From contig JAHEGF010000040.1 of the NCBI GenBank assembly GCA_024645155.1, positions 1-17,397 on the forward strand: DNA of 17,397 bases. Direction: 5' to 3'. Shown piece after piece: positions 1-7,660 of this stretch. This stretch comes from Phyllobacteriaceae bacterium (GTDB lineage: Bacteria > Pseudomonadota > Alphaproteobacteria > Rhizobiales > Rhizobiaceae). How positions within the stretch are numbered: position 1 is the stretch's first letter; each line of letters begins with the position of its first letter. Below the pieces are notes generated by a model, which made no database searches, was not told the DNA's origin, and saw only the letters and a list, made by a program, of their open reading frames with translations. The position numbers and the translations under genes were made by a program.

Positions 1-212
1 AAGCGCCCTGGGAAATACGGGCGGAACTCGTCGAAACCTTTGAGGACGTCCGGTTTCGCCAACTTGGGCGTCGCCTGATCTTCCTGGAAGCGCCAATGGC
101 ACTGGAGAAACAGTTACGAGATCAACTTAAACAGTGGCTGGAATATCGACGACACGGACGTGAAGGCCTGGCGGTTGGGCGTACCATGCCCGGTACTTTG
201 GCAGAGTTGTAA
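1..212 (+). CDS. C-terminal end of a probable exodeoxyribonuclease I (partial)
   Basis: The open frame runs in from the window edge (first full codon at base 3) and stops with TAA at 210-212, giving 69 residues. The fragment includes PWEIRAELVETFEDVRFR followed by QLGRRLIFLEAP, and ends RTMPGTLAEL. From memory this resembles the C-terminal helical tail of exodeoxyribonuclease I (SbcB type), a 3'-5' single-strand DNA exonuclease of recombination and mismatch repair. The catalytic N-terminal DEDD exonuclease domain lies outside the window, so the identification rests only on the tail. The frame has no internal stop, and base composition matches its neighbours. The gene may belong to a different nuclease, or I may be over-reading a short match. 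The stop and strand are much safer than the name. Confidence 0.5.
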   Translation, partial: APWEIRAELVETFEDVRFRQLGRRLIFLEAPMALEKQLRDQLKQWLEYRRHGREGLAVGRTMPGTLAEL

Positions 213-322
213 AAACTGTGCGTGGATCGCGTCGAAAGTGCTACCCAACTTTATGAGATCCGGACCTGGTTGAACCAATAATCAATAGGTTCATACCGGG
301 TACGTAGCTCTGATTCCGTCGG

Positions 323-352
323 GCTCAATTTTTTTTCCAGCGAGAATTGAGC
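323..352. repeat. Inverted repeat between the exonuclease-like gene and tRNA-Thr
   Basis: GCTCAATT at 323-330 is the perfect reverse complement of AATTGAGC at 345-352. The loop begins with a run of T. It sits between the converging ends of the upstream gene and the tRNA. No T-tract follows either arm on either strand, so it is not a standard intrinsic terminator. A role in ending or protecting transcripts is only possible. Confidence 0.4.
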
Positions 353-423
353 GAAATGTGCGTTCCTGGTGCGTTCTGAACGTTAATGATCCAGCTAAAA
401 TATCTATTAAGTCATTGAAATCA

Positions 424-498
<75 letters not shown>

Positions 499-575
499 TC
501 GTCGTTCTTCGATATGAAACCCCGGTTGGAACCCCGTTGGAAATGATGCCCGAAGAAACATCACTATTTCAGTCG

Positions 576-634
576 TTTGCACTCTGCGAACCGCCCCTTA
601 CCAAGGGAGTGCTCTACCCCTGAGCTACGGCAGC
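576..634 (-). pseudogene. Decayed second copy of tRNA-Thr
   Basis: Bases 595-634 are identical over 40 nt to 459-498 of the intact tRNA-Thr gene and cover the acceptor 5' strand, D arm and anticodon arm with GGT. Weaker similarity continues through the T arm (TTTGCACTCT here, TTTGAACTCT in the intact copy) with substitutions and a one-base insertion. The 3' acceptor strand and CCA are gone: nothing near 556-576 can pair with GCTGCCG. It therefore cannot fold into a normal tRNA. A tandem duplication 136 bp apart followed by decay explains it best. A leftover attachment site of a lost element is an alternative. Confidence 0.8.
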
Positions 635-771
635 ACTTTGAGAATGCGGCGGACTTCTGCCATAACGCCGGATAATGCGCAAGCGCCAAGGCTCCGGGTA
701 CCAGAAGTTATGGTGTTTGCAAATTTCACGTACAATAATGACGGAAATCAACCGATACTTATTTCTCGACG

Positions 772-924
772 ATGACACGACCGAACAAGAAAAAAAAGGA
801 ATTGCCGGAGAAAAGCCGTGAGGAGCGACTTGCAGAACAGCTTCGCGCCAATCTGGCTCGGCGAAAAAAACAGGCAAGCGCTCGAAAAACGAAAATTGAC
901 GGCAAATCAGGCAGGCCGGCTTAA
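772..924 (+). CDS. Small, very basic hypothetical protein (50 aa)
   Basis: The frame starts MTRPNKKKKELPEKSREERL and continues AEQLRANLARRKKQ, ending GKSGRPA. It is dominated by Lys, Arg, Glu and Gln and is predicted to be one charged helix, with no signal peptide, cysteine or membrane segment. I recall similar short proteins with the pattern RLAEQLRANLxRRK in front of murA in related Hyphomicrobiales, which supports it being real. The function is unknown. The high positive charge would suit binding to nucleic acid or ribosome, but that is inference. No clear Shine-Dalgarno precedes the ATG. murA starts 148 bp downstream on the same strand. Confidence 0.65.
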   Translation: MTRPNKKKKELPEKSREERLAEQLRANLARRKKQASARKTKIDGKSGRPA

Positions 925-1072
925 TATCGCCTATTTTGTTCATGTAATCGTTTTCCAAATACCGGACTTGTCATCCATCCGTGTTCCTTGAACCCGCAAT
1001 GCGTATGGTCTAGACGAACAAGCTTGTCTTACCCACGCTCATGGCCAACCGAATGGCGAGGAACACTGACCT

Positions 1073-2362
1073 ATGGATCGAATTCGCGTTACCGGCGGTA
1101 ATGAATTAAATGGTGTCATTCCGATTTCCGGAGCGAAGAACGCTGCATTGCCTCTGATGATCGCGTCGCTGCTGACCGACGACACACTGACGCTGGAAAA
1201 TGTTCCGCATCTTGCCGATGTCGAGCAACTTATACGAATTCTCGGCAACCACGGTGTCGACTACTCTGTTACCGGGCGACGACAGCAACAAGATGTCGGG
1301 TACTCGCGTACTGTCCACTTCACCGCACGCAACATTGTCGACACCACCGCGCCATACGAATTGGTATCGAAGATGCGCGCCAGTTTCTGGGTCATAGGAC
1401 CATTGCTTGCACGAACGGGCGAAGCGAAGGTTTCCCTTCCCGGCGGTTGTGCCATTGGTACCAGGCCCGTAGATCTGTTCATCAGCGGACTGAAAGCACT
1501 GGGTGCAGAAATAGAAATCGAAAACGGCTATGTTCATGCCAGCGCTCCCAACAGACTGAGGGGAGCGCGATTTATTTTCCCTAAGGTTTCCGTCGGTGCG
1601 ACCCACGTCATGCTGATGGCGGCGTGCCTCGCCGACGGGGAAACCGTGATTGAAAACGCGGCGATGGAGCCGGAGGTCGTCAATCTCTCCTCGTGCCTCA
1701 ACGCCATGGGCGCACGGATCAAAGGTGCCGGCACGCCAACAATTACAATTTCCGGTGTCACCTCGTTATCCGGCGCACGCCATCGCGTCATACCCGATCG
1801 AATCGAAACCGGCACTTATGCCATGGCGGTGGCCATGACCGGTGGCGATGTTTTGCTGGACGGGGCGAAGGCAAAACTGCTTGCCGCTGCACTTGAGGCA
1901 ATCGCAAGAACGGGCGTGGAAATTTCCGAAGAAAGCGGGGGCGTACGGGTTCGCCGCAACGGCGGGGTGATTTCTCCCGTAGATGTGGCGACAGCCCCTT
2001 TTCCAGGGTTCCCGACTGATCTTCAGGCCCAGTTCATGGCCTTGATGACGCGCGCCAATGGAACGTCGCATATCACCGAGACCATATTTGAAAACCGGTT
2101 CATGCATGTCCAGGAGTTGGCACGCCTTGGCGCCAGGATTTCGTTGTCCGGCCAGACTGCCATTGTTGAAGGCGTCTCCGAACTTGAAGGCGCACCGGTG
2201 ATGGCAACGGATCTGCGTGCATCTGTTTCTCTAGTGATCGCAGCCCTTGCTGCGAAGGGTGAAACCATAATCAATCGGGTCTACCACCTTGATCGTGGTT
2301 TCGAGCGCCTGGAGGACAAACTTGCCCGGTGTGGCGCCGATATCACGCGAATATCGGACTGA
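1073..2362 (+). CDS. murA: UDP-N-acetylglucosamine 1-carboxyvinyltransferase (MurA)
   Basis: MurA transfers enolpyruvate from phosphoenolpyruvate to UDP-GlcNAc, the first committed step of peptidoglycan synthesis in the cytoplasm. The protein has 429 residues, the usual length, and shows the two-lobed EPSP-synthase-type fold in its sequence. SGAKNAALP near residue 19 carries the conserved Lys22-Asn23 pair. LPGGCAIGTRPVDLF carries the catalytic Cys126, the residue alkylated by fosfomycin, so the enzyme is of the sensitive Cys type. The C-terminal lobe has FPTDLQAQFMAL and a YHLDRGFERLEDKL ending. A GAGGAA element lies just before the ATG. It leads a same-strand series running to yacG. This is the one peptidoglycan gene of the block. 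Confidence 0.97.
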   Translation: MDRIRVTGGNELNGVIPISGAKNAALPLMIASLLTDDTLTLENVPHLADVEQLIRILGNHGVDYSVTGRRQQQDVGYSRTVHFTARNIVDTTAPYELVSKMRASFWVIGPLLARTGEAKVSLPGGCAIGTRPVDLFISGLKALGAEIEIENGYVHASAPNRLRGARFIFPKVSVGATHVMLMAACLADGETVIENAAMEPEVVNLSSCLNAMGARIKGAGTPTITISGVTSLSGARHRVIPDRIETGTYAMAVAMTGGDVLLDGAKAKLLAAALEAIARTGVEISEESGGVRVRRNGGVISPVDVATAPFPGFPTDLQAQFMALMTRANGTSHITETIFENRFMHVQELARLGARISLSGQTAIVEGVSELEGAPVMATDLRASVSLVIAALAAKGETIINRVYHLDRGFERLEDKLARCGADITRISD

Positions 2363-2420
2363 CTTGTTGCAACGCACAAAAACATGCACATATAAACACG
2401 CATGAATCTGGGATTGGATA

Positions 2421-2855
2421 ATGAAACCGTTACGACTGGTTGCGCTGGACGCAGATGACCTTGCGATCATTTCCGCGCATGTCCAAGATGGTCTGGTAAA
2501 AGTATCTGATCTGGAGTTCCTAGCCAAAGAACATCGCTTTGTGGTGACCATGAACCGTTTTGCTTGGGAAACCGGCAAGCCGAAATTCCGCCACATGTAT
2601 CAGCGCCGCAGAAGTGTCCTTCATTTCGAGCGTGTGACCCATGTGGAGCTTTCGGGTATTGACCGCACCAGGACAGACGACGTGTTGGTTCTTCTTGCAA
2701 TTCGATTTTTCCCATTGGAGTCTCCGGGCGGAAAGGTTGAACTGGTGTTTGCGGCCGGTGCCGCATTGCGCTTGACGGTGGAGTGCGTCGAGGCGCGGCT
2801 GGCGGATTTGGGAGCTGCATGGGAAACCGGAAACCGCCCCGTTCATGGTGATTGA
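2421..2855 (+). CDS. DUF2948 family protein
   Basis: The 144-residue protein begins MKPLRLVALDADDLAIISAH and has the family's recognisable stretch VQDGLVKVSDLEFL followed by FVVTMNRFAWE. DUF2948 proteins are small cytoplasmic proteins of alphaproteobacteria with no assigned function. I see no signal peptide, membrane helix or cofactor motif. The gene follows murA by 58 bp and precedes the UPF0262 gene by only 12 bp. As I recall, related genomes place hisD between these two genes; here there is no room for it. The tight spacing suggests that it is cotranscribed with the downstream gene. Confidence 0.88.
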   Translation: MKPLRLVALDADDLAIISAHVQDGLVKVSDLEFLAKEHRFVVTMNRFAWETGKPKFRHMYQRRRSVLHFERVTHVELSGIDRTRTDDVLVLLAIRFFPLESPGGKVELVFAAGAALRLTVECVEARLADLGAAWETGNRPVHGD

Positions 2856-2867
2856 AGCAGGAATGTA

Positions 2868-3356
2868 ATGGTAACGGATCAGACCCAACCGGCCGGCCGT
2901 TTGATTGACGTTGTTCTTGACGAATCCATCGGGCGCTCGACGCCAGATGTTGAACATGAGCGCGCGGTTGCCATTTTTGATCTCGTCGAGGAGAATAGTT
3001 TTCAACCGGTAGGCGACGGCGATGGCGGGAAGTACCGGCTTAAACTGTCTCTGGTCGATTCCCGCCTTGTTTTGGACATCGGCCGTGAAGACGGTCAGCA
3101 CGTTATCACACATATTTTGTCGCTGACGCCGTTCCGGCGCATCGTAAAAGACTACTACATGATCTGCGAAAGTTACTACGAGGCGATCCGGACCGCTTCG
3201 CCCAGCCAGATCGAGGCGATCGACATGGGGCGCAGAGGCATACACAATGAAGGGTCGCAGACCCTGAAGGACCGGCTTGACGGTAAAATCATCATGGATT
3301 TCGATACCGCACGGCGGCTTTTCACGCTTGTTTGCGTGCTACACTGGCGTGGTTGA
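2868..3356 (+). CDS. UPF0262 family protein
   Basis: The 162-residue protein contains RLIDVVLDESIGRSTPDVEH and the ERAVAIFDLVEENSF segment typical of UPF0262, an uncharacterised family nearly confined to alphaproteobacteria. No catalytic motif, signal peptide or membrane helix is visible. The C-terminus carries an IDMGRRGIHNEGSQTL stretch followed by a helix that ends at TGA 3354-3356. It sits 12 bp after the DUF2948 gene and runs directly into the phosphatase gene, so all three are probably translated from one mRNA. Family assignment is firm. Function is unknown. Confidence 0.9.
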   Translation: MVTDQTQPAGRLIDVVLDESIGRSTPDVEHERAVAIFDLVEENSFQPVGDGDGGKYRLKLSLVDSRLVLDIGREDGQHVITHILSLTPFRRIVKDYYMICESYYEAIRTASPSQIEAIDMGRRGIHNEGSQTLKDRLDGKIIMDFDTARRLFTLVCVLHWRG

Positions 3357-3364
3357 GAGCTTTG

Positions 3365-3835
3365 GTGGCAAATAAACCAGATGCCAAAGGCAACCCTGCG
3401 TCGGCGCTCCCTTCGTCGATACTGTTTCTGTGCGGCATGAATGCCATTCGCTCACCCATGGCCGAGGCCCTGGCAAAATCGATATTGCCCAAATCGGTAT
3501 TTGTTCAGTCGGCGGGCGTGCGCGAAGGTGATCGCGATCCGTTTGTAGACGTGGTCATGAAGGAAAGGGGTCTTGCAATAAGCGACAACTGTCCAAGGAA
3601 GATTGATGATCTCGAAGACAGCTATTTCGACCTGATCATCACCCTTGCCCCGGAAGCCCACCACAAGGCTCTCGAACTCGTGCGCCTGTCCGCGGCAAAT
3701 GTAGAATACTGGCCCACAGCCGATCCAACGACGGTTGCGGGAAGCCGTGACCAGATCATGGCAGCCTACCGCGATGCACGTACACGCATTGAAAATAATA
3801 TCAGGGAGCGATTTGGAAACCACCCTGCCGCGTGA
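3365..3835 (+). CDS. Low-molecular-weight protein-tyrosine-phosphatase-like / ArsC-like protein
   Basis: The protein has the P-loop of low-molecular-weight phosphatases, CGMNAIRSPMAE, with nucleophile Cys23 and Arg29 of the CX5R motif. DPT in WPTADPT near the C-terminus is a candidate general acid. The length (156 aa) is normal. It may dephosphorylate tyrosine on a partner protein or reduce arsenate; no ars genes are nearby, so arsenic resistance is not favoured. The start is uncertain because there is no in-frame ATG. I chose GTG 3365, which has GAGAG at 3355-3359 with a five-base spacer and leaves eight bases after the UPF0262 stop. TTG codons at 3332, 3353 and 3362 are alternatives; 3332 would overlap the previous gene by 25 bp. 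Confidence 0.85.
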   Translation: MANKPDAKGNPASALPSSILFLCGMNAIRSPMAEALAKSILPKSVFVQSAGVREGDRDPFVDVVMKERGLAISDNCPRKIDDLEDSYFDLIITLAPEAHHKALELVRLSAANVEYWPTADPTTVAGSRDQIMAAYRDARTRIENNIRERFGNHPAA

Positions 3836-3961
3836 GGTTCCCATTGAGTTGGAATTCACGGCACCTCATACCAAATCTTAGGTTCACAAGGCAGAATCAA
3901 TGATATAGGTTCCGCCGTCATACGGGCATTCCCGGCACCGAAATGAAAATACAGGTATAGA

Positions 3962-4180
3962 ATGGCAAAGGAAGAAGTCCTGGAGTTTCCAGGCGTAGTA
4001 ACTGAACTGCTTCCCAACGCGATGTTTCGCGTAAAACTGGAAAATGATCACGAGATCATTGCTCATACCGCCGGTCGGATGCGCAAGAACCGTATTCGTG
4101 TATTGACCGGTGACAAAATCCTGGTCGAGATGACCCCTTACGACCTGACAAAAGGCCGTATTACCTACCGATTCAAGTAA
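3962..4180 (+). CDS. infA: Translation initiation factor IF-1
   Basis: IF-1 binds the A site of the 30S subunit with IF-2 and IF-3 during initiation. The 72-residue protein is a single S1/OB-fold domain with the family landmarks VLEFPGVVTELLPNAMFRV, HTAGRMRKNRIRVLTGD and the ending LTKGRITYRFK. Length and sequence are complete. It lies 126 bp after the phosphatase gene, a gap long enough for its own promoter, although I could not identify one with confidence. A small hairpin follows it at 4184-4199, before maf. Confidence 0.97.
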   Translation: MAKEEVLEFPGVVTELLPNAMFRVKLENDHEIIAHTAGRMRKNRIRVLTGDKILVEMTPYDLTKGRITYRFK

Positions 4181-4183
4181 TCT

Positions 4184-4199
4184 CTTGCGTGTGCGCAAG
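4184..4199 (+). other. Hairpin between infA and maf
   Basis: CTTGCG at 4184-4189 and CGCAAG at 4194-4199 form a perfect six-base stem with a TGTG loop, three bases after the infA stop. No T-tract follows; the maf Shine-Dalgarno GGAGG comes directly after. It more likely trims or stabilises the mRNA than terminates it. Confidence 0.45.
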
Positions 4200-4219
4200 C
4201 TTCGGAGGCCCGTCGAACG

Positions 4220-4852
4220 ATGAGTGTATTCCAAAAGCTTGTCCTGGCGTCGGGATCACCGCGTCGCGTTGCATTGCTGCAGCAGGCAGGGATCGAGCCG
4301 GACCGGCTGGTGCCAGCCGATATTGATGAATCTGCCCTGCGGGCTGAGCACCCGCGATCGCTGGTGCGAAGATTATCCCGCCAAAAAGCGGAAAAGGCAC
4401 TGGAAATCCTGAAGACGGAGGGACAAGCATCCGATAGTTTTGTCATTGCTGCCGATACCGTTGTTTCAGTCGGCCGCAGAATTCTGCCAAAACCCGATCT
4501 TGTCGACGAAGCCTCGAACATGCTGCGGCTACTCTCCGGACGCTCCCACCGTGTTTATAGCGGCCTTTGCCTGATCAGCCCGGCAGGGAAGGTCCGGCAG
4601 AAAGTGTGTGAAACGCGGGTCCGCTTCAAACGCCTGTCGCGTGACGAACTCGAAAGCTATCTCGCGAGTGGAGAGTGGCGGGGCAAAGCAGGCGGGTACG
4701 CCATCCAGGGTCTGGCTGGGACTTTCGTTGTCAAACTGGTCGGATCCTACACGAACGTCGTCGGATTGCCATTGTATGAAACCGTTTCATTGCTGAATGG
4801 CGAGGGTTATCCGGTTCAGTTCAAATGGCTATCGGGTGCACAGGCAACTTGA
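4220..4852 (+). CDS. maf: Maf family nucleotide pyrophosphatase
   Basis: Maf proteins hydrolyse nucleoside triphosphates, including non-canonical or surplus ones, to monophosphates, and were first linked to septum formation. The 210-residue protein opens with LVLASGSPRRVALLQQAGI, the family signature with SPRR at residues 13-16. It continues with VIAADTVV carrying Asp79, a LPKP segment and SGRSHRVYSG. A later segment GKAGGYAIQGLAGTFV matches the conserved GGYAIQGxG stretch, and SYTNVVGLPL closes the fold. The ATG follows GGAGG by 11 bases, rather far, but no better start is present. It is followed 23 bp later by yacG, as is common in this group. Confidence 0.93.
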   Translation: MSVFQKLVLASGSPRRVALLQQAGIEPDRLVPADIDESALRAEHPRSLVRRLSRQKAEKALEILKTEGQASDSFVIAADTVVSVGRRILPKPDLVDEASNMLRLLSGRSHRVYSGLCLISPAGKVRQKVCETRVRFKRLSRDELESYLASGEWRGKAGGYAIQGLAGTFVVKLVGSYTNVVGLPLYETVSLLNGEGYPVQFKWLSGAQAT

Positions 4853-4875
4853 AAACCAGGCGGGGTATCTGAGAT

Positions 4876-5094
4876 ATGACGACTTCAATCAAAGTTACGC
4901 AGATGCTCAGCTCCCGGTCCTGTCCCGAATGCAAACGCAAATCTGTGCGGCCGTTCTATCCATTCTGTTCGCGGCGTTGCAAGGATATCGACCTCAATCG
5001 CTGGCTGACAGGCCGTTATGTTATTCCTGCATCGGACGATGAAACATCAGAATCTGATCTGTTGGAAGCAGTCCCGGAAAACAGTTTGCGGTAA
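4876..5094 (+). CDS. yacG: DNA gyrase inhibitor YacG
   Basis: YacG is a small zinc protein that binds GyrB and inhibits DNA gyrase in E. coli. This 72-residue version has the complete zinc site: CPEC at residues 16-19 and CSRRC at 31-35. The conserved KDIDLNRWLTGRYVIP follows. The last 20 residues are acidic (ASDDETSESDLLEA), also usual for the family. It starts 23 bp after maf and is the last protein gene of the housekeeping block; tRNA-Phe follows under its own likely promoter. Confidence 0.92.
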   Translation: MTTSIKVTQMLSSRSCPECKRKSVRPFYPFCSRRCKDIDLNRWLTGRYVIPASDDETSESDLLEAVPENSLR

Positions 5095-5108
5095 TATTGA
5101 ACGGGTGC

Positions 5109-5136
5109 TGGACAGCCGGTTTTCTCATGCTATAAC
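5109..5136 (+). promoter_or_regulatory. Candidate promoter for tRNA-Phe
   Basis: TGGACA at 5109-5114 (five of six matches to TTGACA) and TATAAC at 5131-5136 are separated by 16 bases, between yacG and tRNA-Phe. This would start transcription near 5143, leaving a leader of about 70 bases to be trimmed from the tRNA. It is seen by eye only. Confidence 0.5.
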
Positions 5137-5211
5137 CCACGCGCTTCAACGCAGAAAACCAACGCTGCGGTTCATAAATTCAGAAGCTTTTGAAGCCTGC
5201 AAAGGCCGGAT

Positions 5212-5287
<76 letters not shown>

Positions 5288-5357
5288 TTTTTTATCGGCT
5301 CAATCTGGACACATGGGTTCCCCGAAAACACGGTTTCCGGACTTCCACCCTTCGTTG

Positions 5358-6527
5358 CTACTTGTGGCCAACTTGCACCCAGGCGCCGTTTCTTGACGAT
5401 GATCGCACGGATGCATCGATAAATGCCATGCCGTCCAAGCCGTCGCGAACGGTCGGGAACCGGACTTCAGGTGGAATTTCCTTGCCCGCCTGTACAGCAC
5501 GGATGGCCGCCGCTGCTTCCGAGTAGATATTGGCGAAACCTTCCAGATAGCCCTCAGGATGGCCTGCGGGTATCCGGCTCACGCGATTTGCCGCTTCGCC
5601 TACGCCCGTGTTGGCGCGAGTGAGTTTTTGTTTCGGCTCACCGAATGGTGCGTACCAGAGCTTATTTGGCTCTTCCTGCTCCCATTCAAGCCCGCCCTTG
5701 CTTCCATAGACCCTGAGACGCAAGGCGTTTTCGTTACCCGGCGCAACCTGGCTTGACCACAACATGCCCCGCGCCCCGCCTGAATAGCGCAGCAATACAT
5801 GGGCATTGTCATCCAGTTGGCGGCCTTCGACAAAAGTGTGAAGGTCTGCACTCAGCGCTTCTAGCGAAAGGCCCGTAACGAAACCGGCAAGGTTGATTGC
5901 ATGCGTACCGATGTCGCCGATTGATCCGCCAGCGCCTGAACGCGCCGGATCGGTTCTCCAACCAGCCTGTTTCTGACCTGTCGCCTCGGTCAGCCAATCC
6001 TGGGCATACTCGACCTGAATCAGTCGAATATTACCGAGTTCGCCAGATGTGACCATCTCGCGCGCCTGGCGAATCATGGGGTAGCCGGTGTAATTGTGCG
6101 TCAAAATAAAAAGTGCGCCGGATTTTTCCACCAGTGCGGCAAGCTTTCGGGCATCAGCGAGCGTTGATGTCAAAGGCTTGTCACAAATCACATGGATGCC
6201 ACGCTGCAGGAAGGGCCGTGCGGCTAAATAATGCATGTGGTTGGGCGTAACCACAGCCACCGCCTCGATGCCGTTCTTCAGCCGGGCCTCGCGCTTTGCC
6301 ATTTCGTCAAAGCTTCCGTAAACTCGGTCCGGCGCAAGACCGAGGTCCGCCCCGGACAACCTGGACTTCTCCGGTGTCGAACTGAAGCAGCCGGCAACCA
6401 GTTCGTACTTGTCGTCAATACGGCTGGCGATCCTGTGAACGGCTCCGATAAACGCATCGCGCCCTCCGCCAACCATGCCCAGCCTTACCCGGCCTGCTCC
6501 GTTTCCGGTCTTGTGTTCAATTGTCAT
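5358..6527 (-). CDS. Gfo/Idh/MocA family NAD(P)-dependent sugar dehydrogenase
   Basis: The 389-residue protein has an N-terminal Rossmann fold with LGMVGGGRDAFIGAVHR at residues 16-32 as the dinucleotide loop. The family's catalytic lysine is in CDKPLT (Lys117), and GGSIGDIGTHA carries Asp205 and His209. Members oxidise the hydroxyl of a sugar, cyclitol or glycoside to a keto group. The ATG lies only two bases after the stop of the isomerase gene, so the two are translationally linked, and it is the last gene of the ABC operon. I infer that it oxidises the imported sugar or its isomerisation product. The exact substrate cannot be told: inositol, a 3-keto-glycoside route or levoglucosan-like chemistry are all possible for this family. 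The start is well placed before the Rossmann strand. Confidence 0.9.
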   Translation of the reverse strand: MTIEHKTGNGAGRVRLGMVGGGRDAFIGAVHRIASRIDDKYELVAGCFSSTPEKSRLSGADLGLAPDRVYGSFDEMAKREARLKNGIEAVAVVTPNHMHYLAARPFLQRGIHVICDKPLTSTLADARKLAALVEKSGALFILTHNYTGYPMIRQAREMVTSGELGNIRLIQVEYAQDWLTEATGQKQAGWRTDPARSGAGGSIGDIGTHAINLAGFVTGLSLEALSADLHTFVEGRQLDDNAHVLLRYSGGARGMLWSSQVAPGNENALRLRVYGSKGGLEWEQEEPNKLWYAPFGEPKQKLTRANTGVGEAANRVSRIPAGHPEGYLEGFANIYSEAAAAIRAVQAGKEIPPEVRFPTVRDGLDGMAFIDASVRSSSRNGAWVQVGHK

Positions 6528-6529
6528 AA

Positions 6530-7588
6530 TTATTCACCTATTCCGAGCATTTTGCGGTTTGCGGCATCATTTGCGCCGCTACCAGCAAAATCGTCAAATG
6601 CCTTGTCAGTCACCCGGACAATATGGTCGCGGACAAACCTGGAACCCTCACGCGCACCGTCTTCTGGATGCTTTATCGCGCATTCCCATTCGACAACTGC
6701 CCAGCCATCGAAATCGTACTGTGCCATCTTGGAAAACACGCGGCCGAAATCAACCTGCCCGTCACCAAGAGAGCGAAACCGGCCGGCCCGGTCTACCCAC
6801 GACTGATAACCGCCATAGACGCCTTGGCGGCCTGTGGGATTCAATTCCGCATCTTTGACATGAAACATGCGGATCCTGTCGTGGTAGATGTCGATATTGT
6901 CGAGATAGTCCAACGCCTGAAGCACGTAGTGAGACGGGTCGTACAGCATGTTGGCACGCTGGTGATTGTTCACGCGCTCCAGGAACATCTCGAAAGTGAT
7001 CCCGTCATGCAAATCTTCGCCAGGGTGAATTTCATAGCAAATATCAACTCCGCAATCCTCCGCATGGTCAAGTATCGGGCGCCATCGGGCGGCCAGTTCG
7101 TCAAATGCAGTCTCAACCAATCCTGGCGGGCGCTGCGGCCATGGGTAGAAATATGGCCACGCCAGTGCTCCGGAAAAGGTGGCGTGTGCATCAATCCCGA
7201 GATTGCGGCTGGCGGTAATCGCCATCTTCACCTGTTCGACAGCCCACGCTTGGCGGGCTACCGGATTTCCACGAACCGATGAGTCCGCAAATCCGTCGAA
7301 TGCAGTATCGTAGGCTGGATGTACGGCTACAAGCTGACCTTGCAAATGAGTCGACAGTTCGGTCACAGCAACGCCGTTTTCGGCCGCCAAACCCTTGAAT
7401 TCATCACAATATCCTTTTGACTGCGACGCTTTTTCGAGATCGAACAACCGGCCGTCCCAGCTTGGCACCTGTACCCCGATGTAACCACAGTCGGCTGCCC
7501 ACTTGGTGATTTCCGGCCACGTATTGAATGGTGCGGTATCGCCCGCAAACTGGGCCAGGAAAAGTGCAGGCCCCCTCATAGTCTTCAT
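6530..7588 (-). CDS. Sugar phosphate isomerase/epimerase-type TIM-barrel enzyme
   Basis: The 352-residue protein belongs to the xylose-isomerase-like / AP endonuclease 2 TIM-barrel family, whose members isomerise, epimerise or eliminate on keto-sugars with a divalent metal. The expected metal ligands are present: Glu186 in CYEIHPGED, Asp217 and His220 in YDPSHY, His243 in MFHVKDAE and Glu300 in VVEWE. The N-terminus PALFLAQFAGDTAPF is like that of sugar isomerases in ABC operons. GGAGG with a five-base spacer precedes the ATG. It sits 72 bp after the binding-protein gene, across a strong hairpin, and two bases before the dehydrogenase gene. Paired isomerase and Gfo/Idh/MocA genes are typical of catabolism through keto-sugars; the substrate is unknown. 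Confidence 0.88.
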   Translation of the reverse strand: MKTMRGPALFLAQFAGDTAPFNTWPEITKWAADCGYIGVQVPSWDGRLFDLEKASQSKGYCDEFKGLAAENGVAVTELSTHLQGQLVAVHPAYDTAFDGFADSSVRGNPVARQAWAVEQVKMAITASRNLGIDAHATFSGALAWPYFYPWPQRPPGLVETAFDELAARWRPILDHAEDCGVDICYEIHPGEDLHDGITFEMFLERVNNHQRANMLYDPSHYVLQALDYLDNIDIYHDRIRMFHVKDAELNPTGRQGVYGGYQSWVDRAGRFRSLGDGQVDFGRVFSKMAQYDFDGWAVVEWECAIKHPEDGAREGSRFVRDHIVRVTDKAFDDFAGSGANDAANRKMLGIGE

Positions 7589-7606
7589 GATTGCCTCCTT
7601 AACAGC

Positions 7607-7641
7607 GTTGCGGGGGATTACGGTTGTTTCTCCCCCGCAGC
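7607..7641 (-). other. Strong hairpin after the binding-protein gene
   Basis: G7607-A7617 pairs with T7631-C7641 in an 11-bp GC-rich stem (core GCGGGGG / CCCCCGC, one G-U pair) with a 13-base loop. On the minus-strand mRNA it lies 20 bases after the binding-protein stop, just before the isomerase Shine-Dalgarno. There is no U-tract, so it more likely blocks 3' exonucleases, which would raise binding-protein levels relative to the enzymes. Confidence 0.6.
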
Positions 7642-7660
7642 AAATTGCAAGCCAAGTATC

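Noticed and set aside
323..352. Inverted repeat as an intrinsic terminator
   Set aside because: The T-run is in the loop, not after the stem, on both strands.
1106..1606. Minus-strand open frame inside murA
   Set aside because: It lies entirely within a strongly recognisable murA and shows no protein family features.
2520..3245. Long minus-strand open frame across the DUF2948 and UPF0262 genes
   Set aside because: It is antisense to two recognisable families, has no domain-like sequence and no start signal. It is a by-product of codon use.
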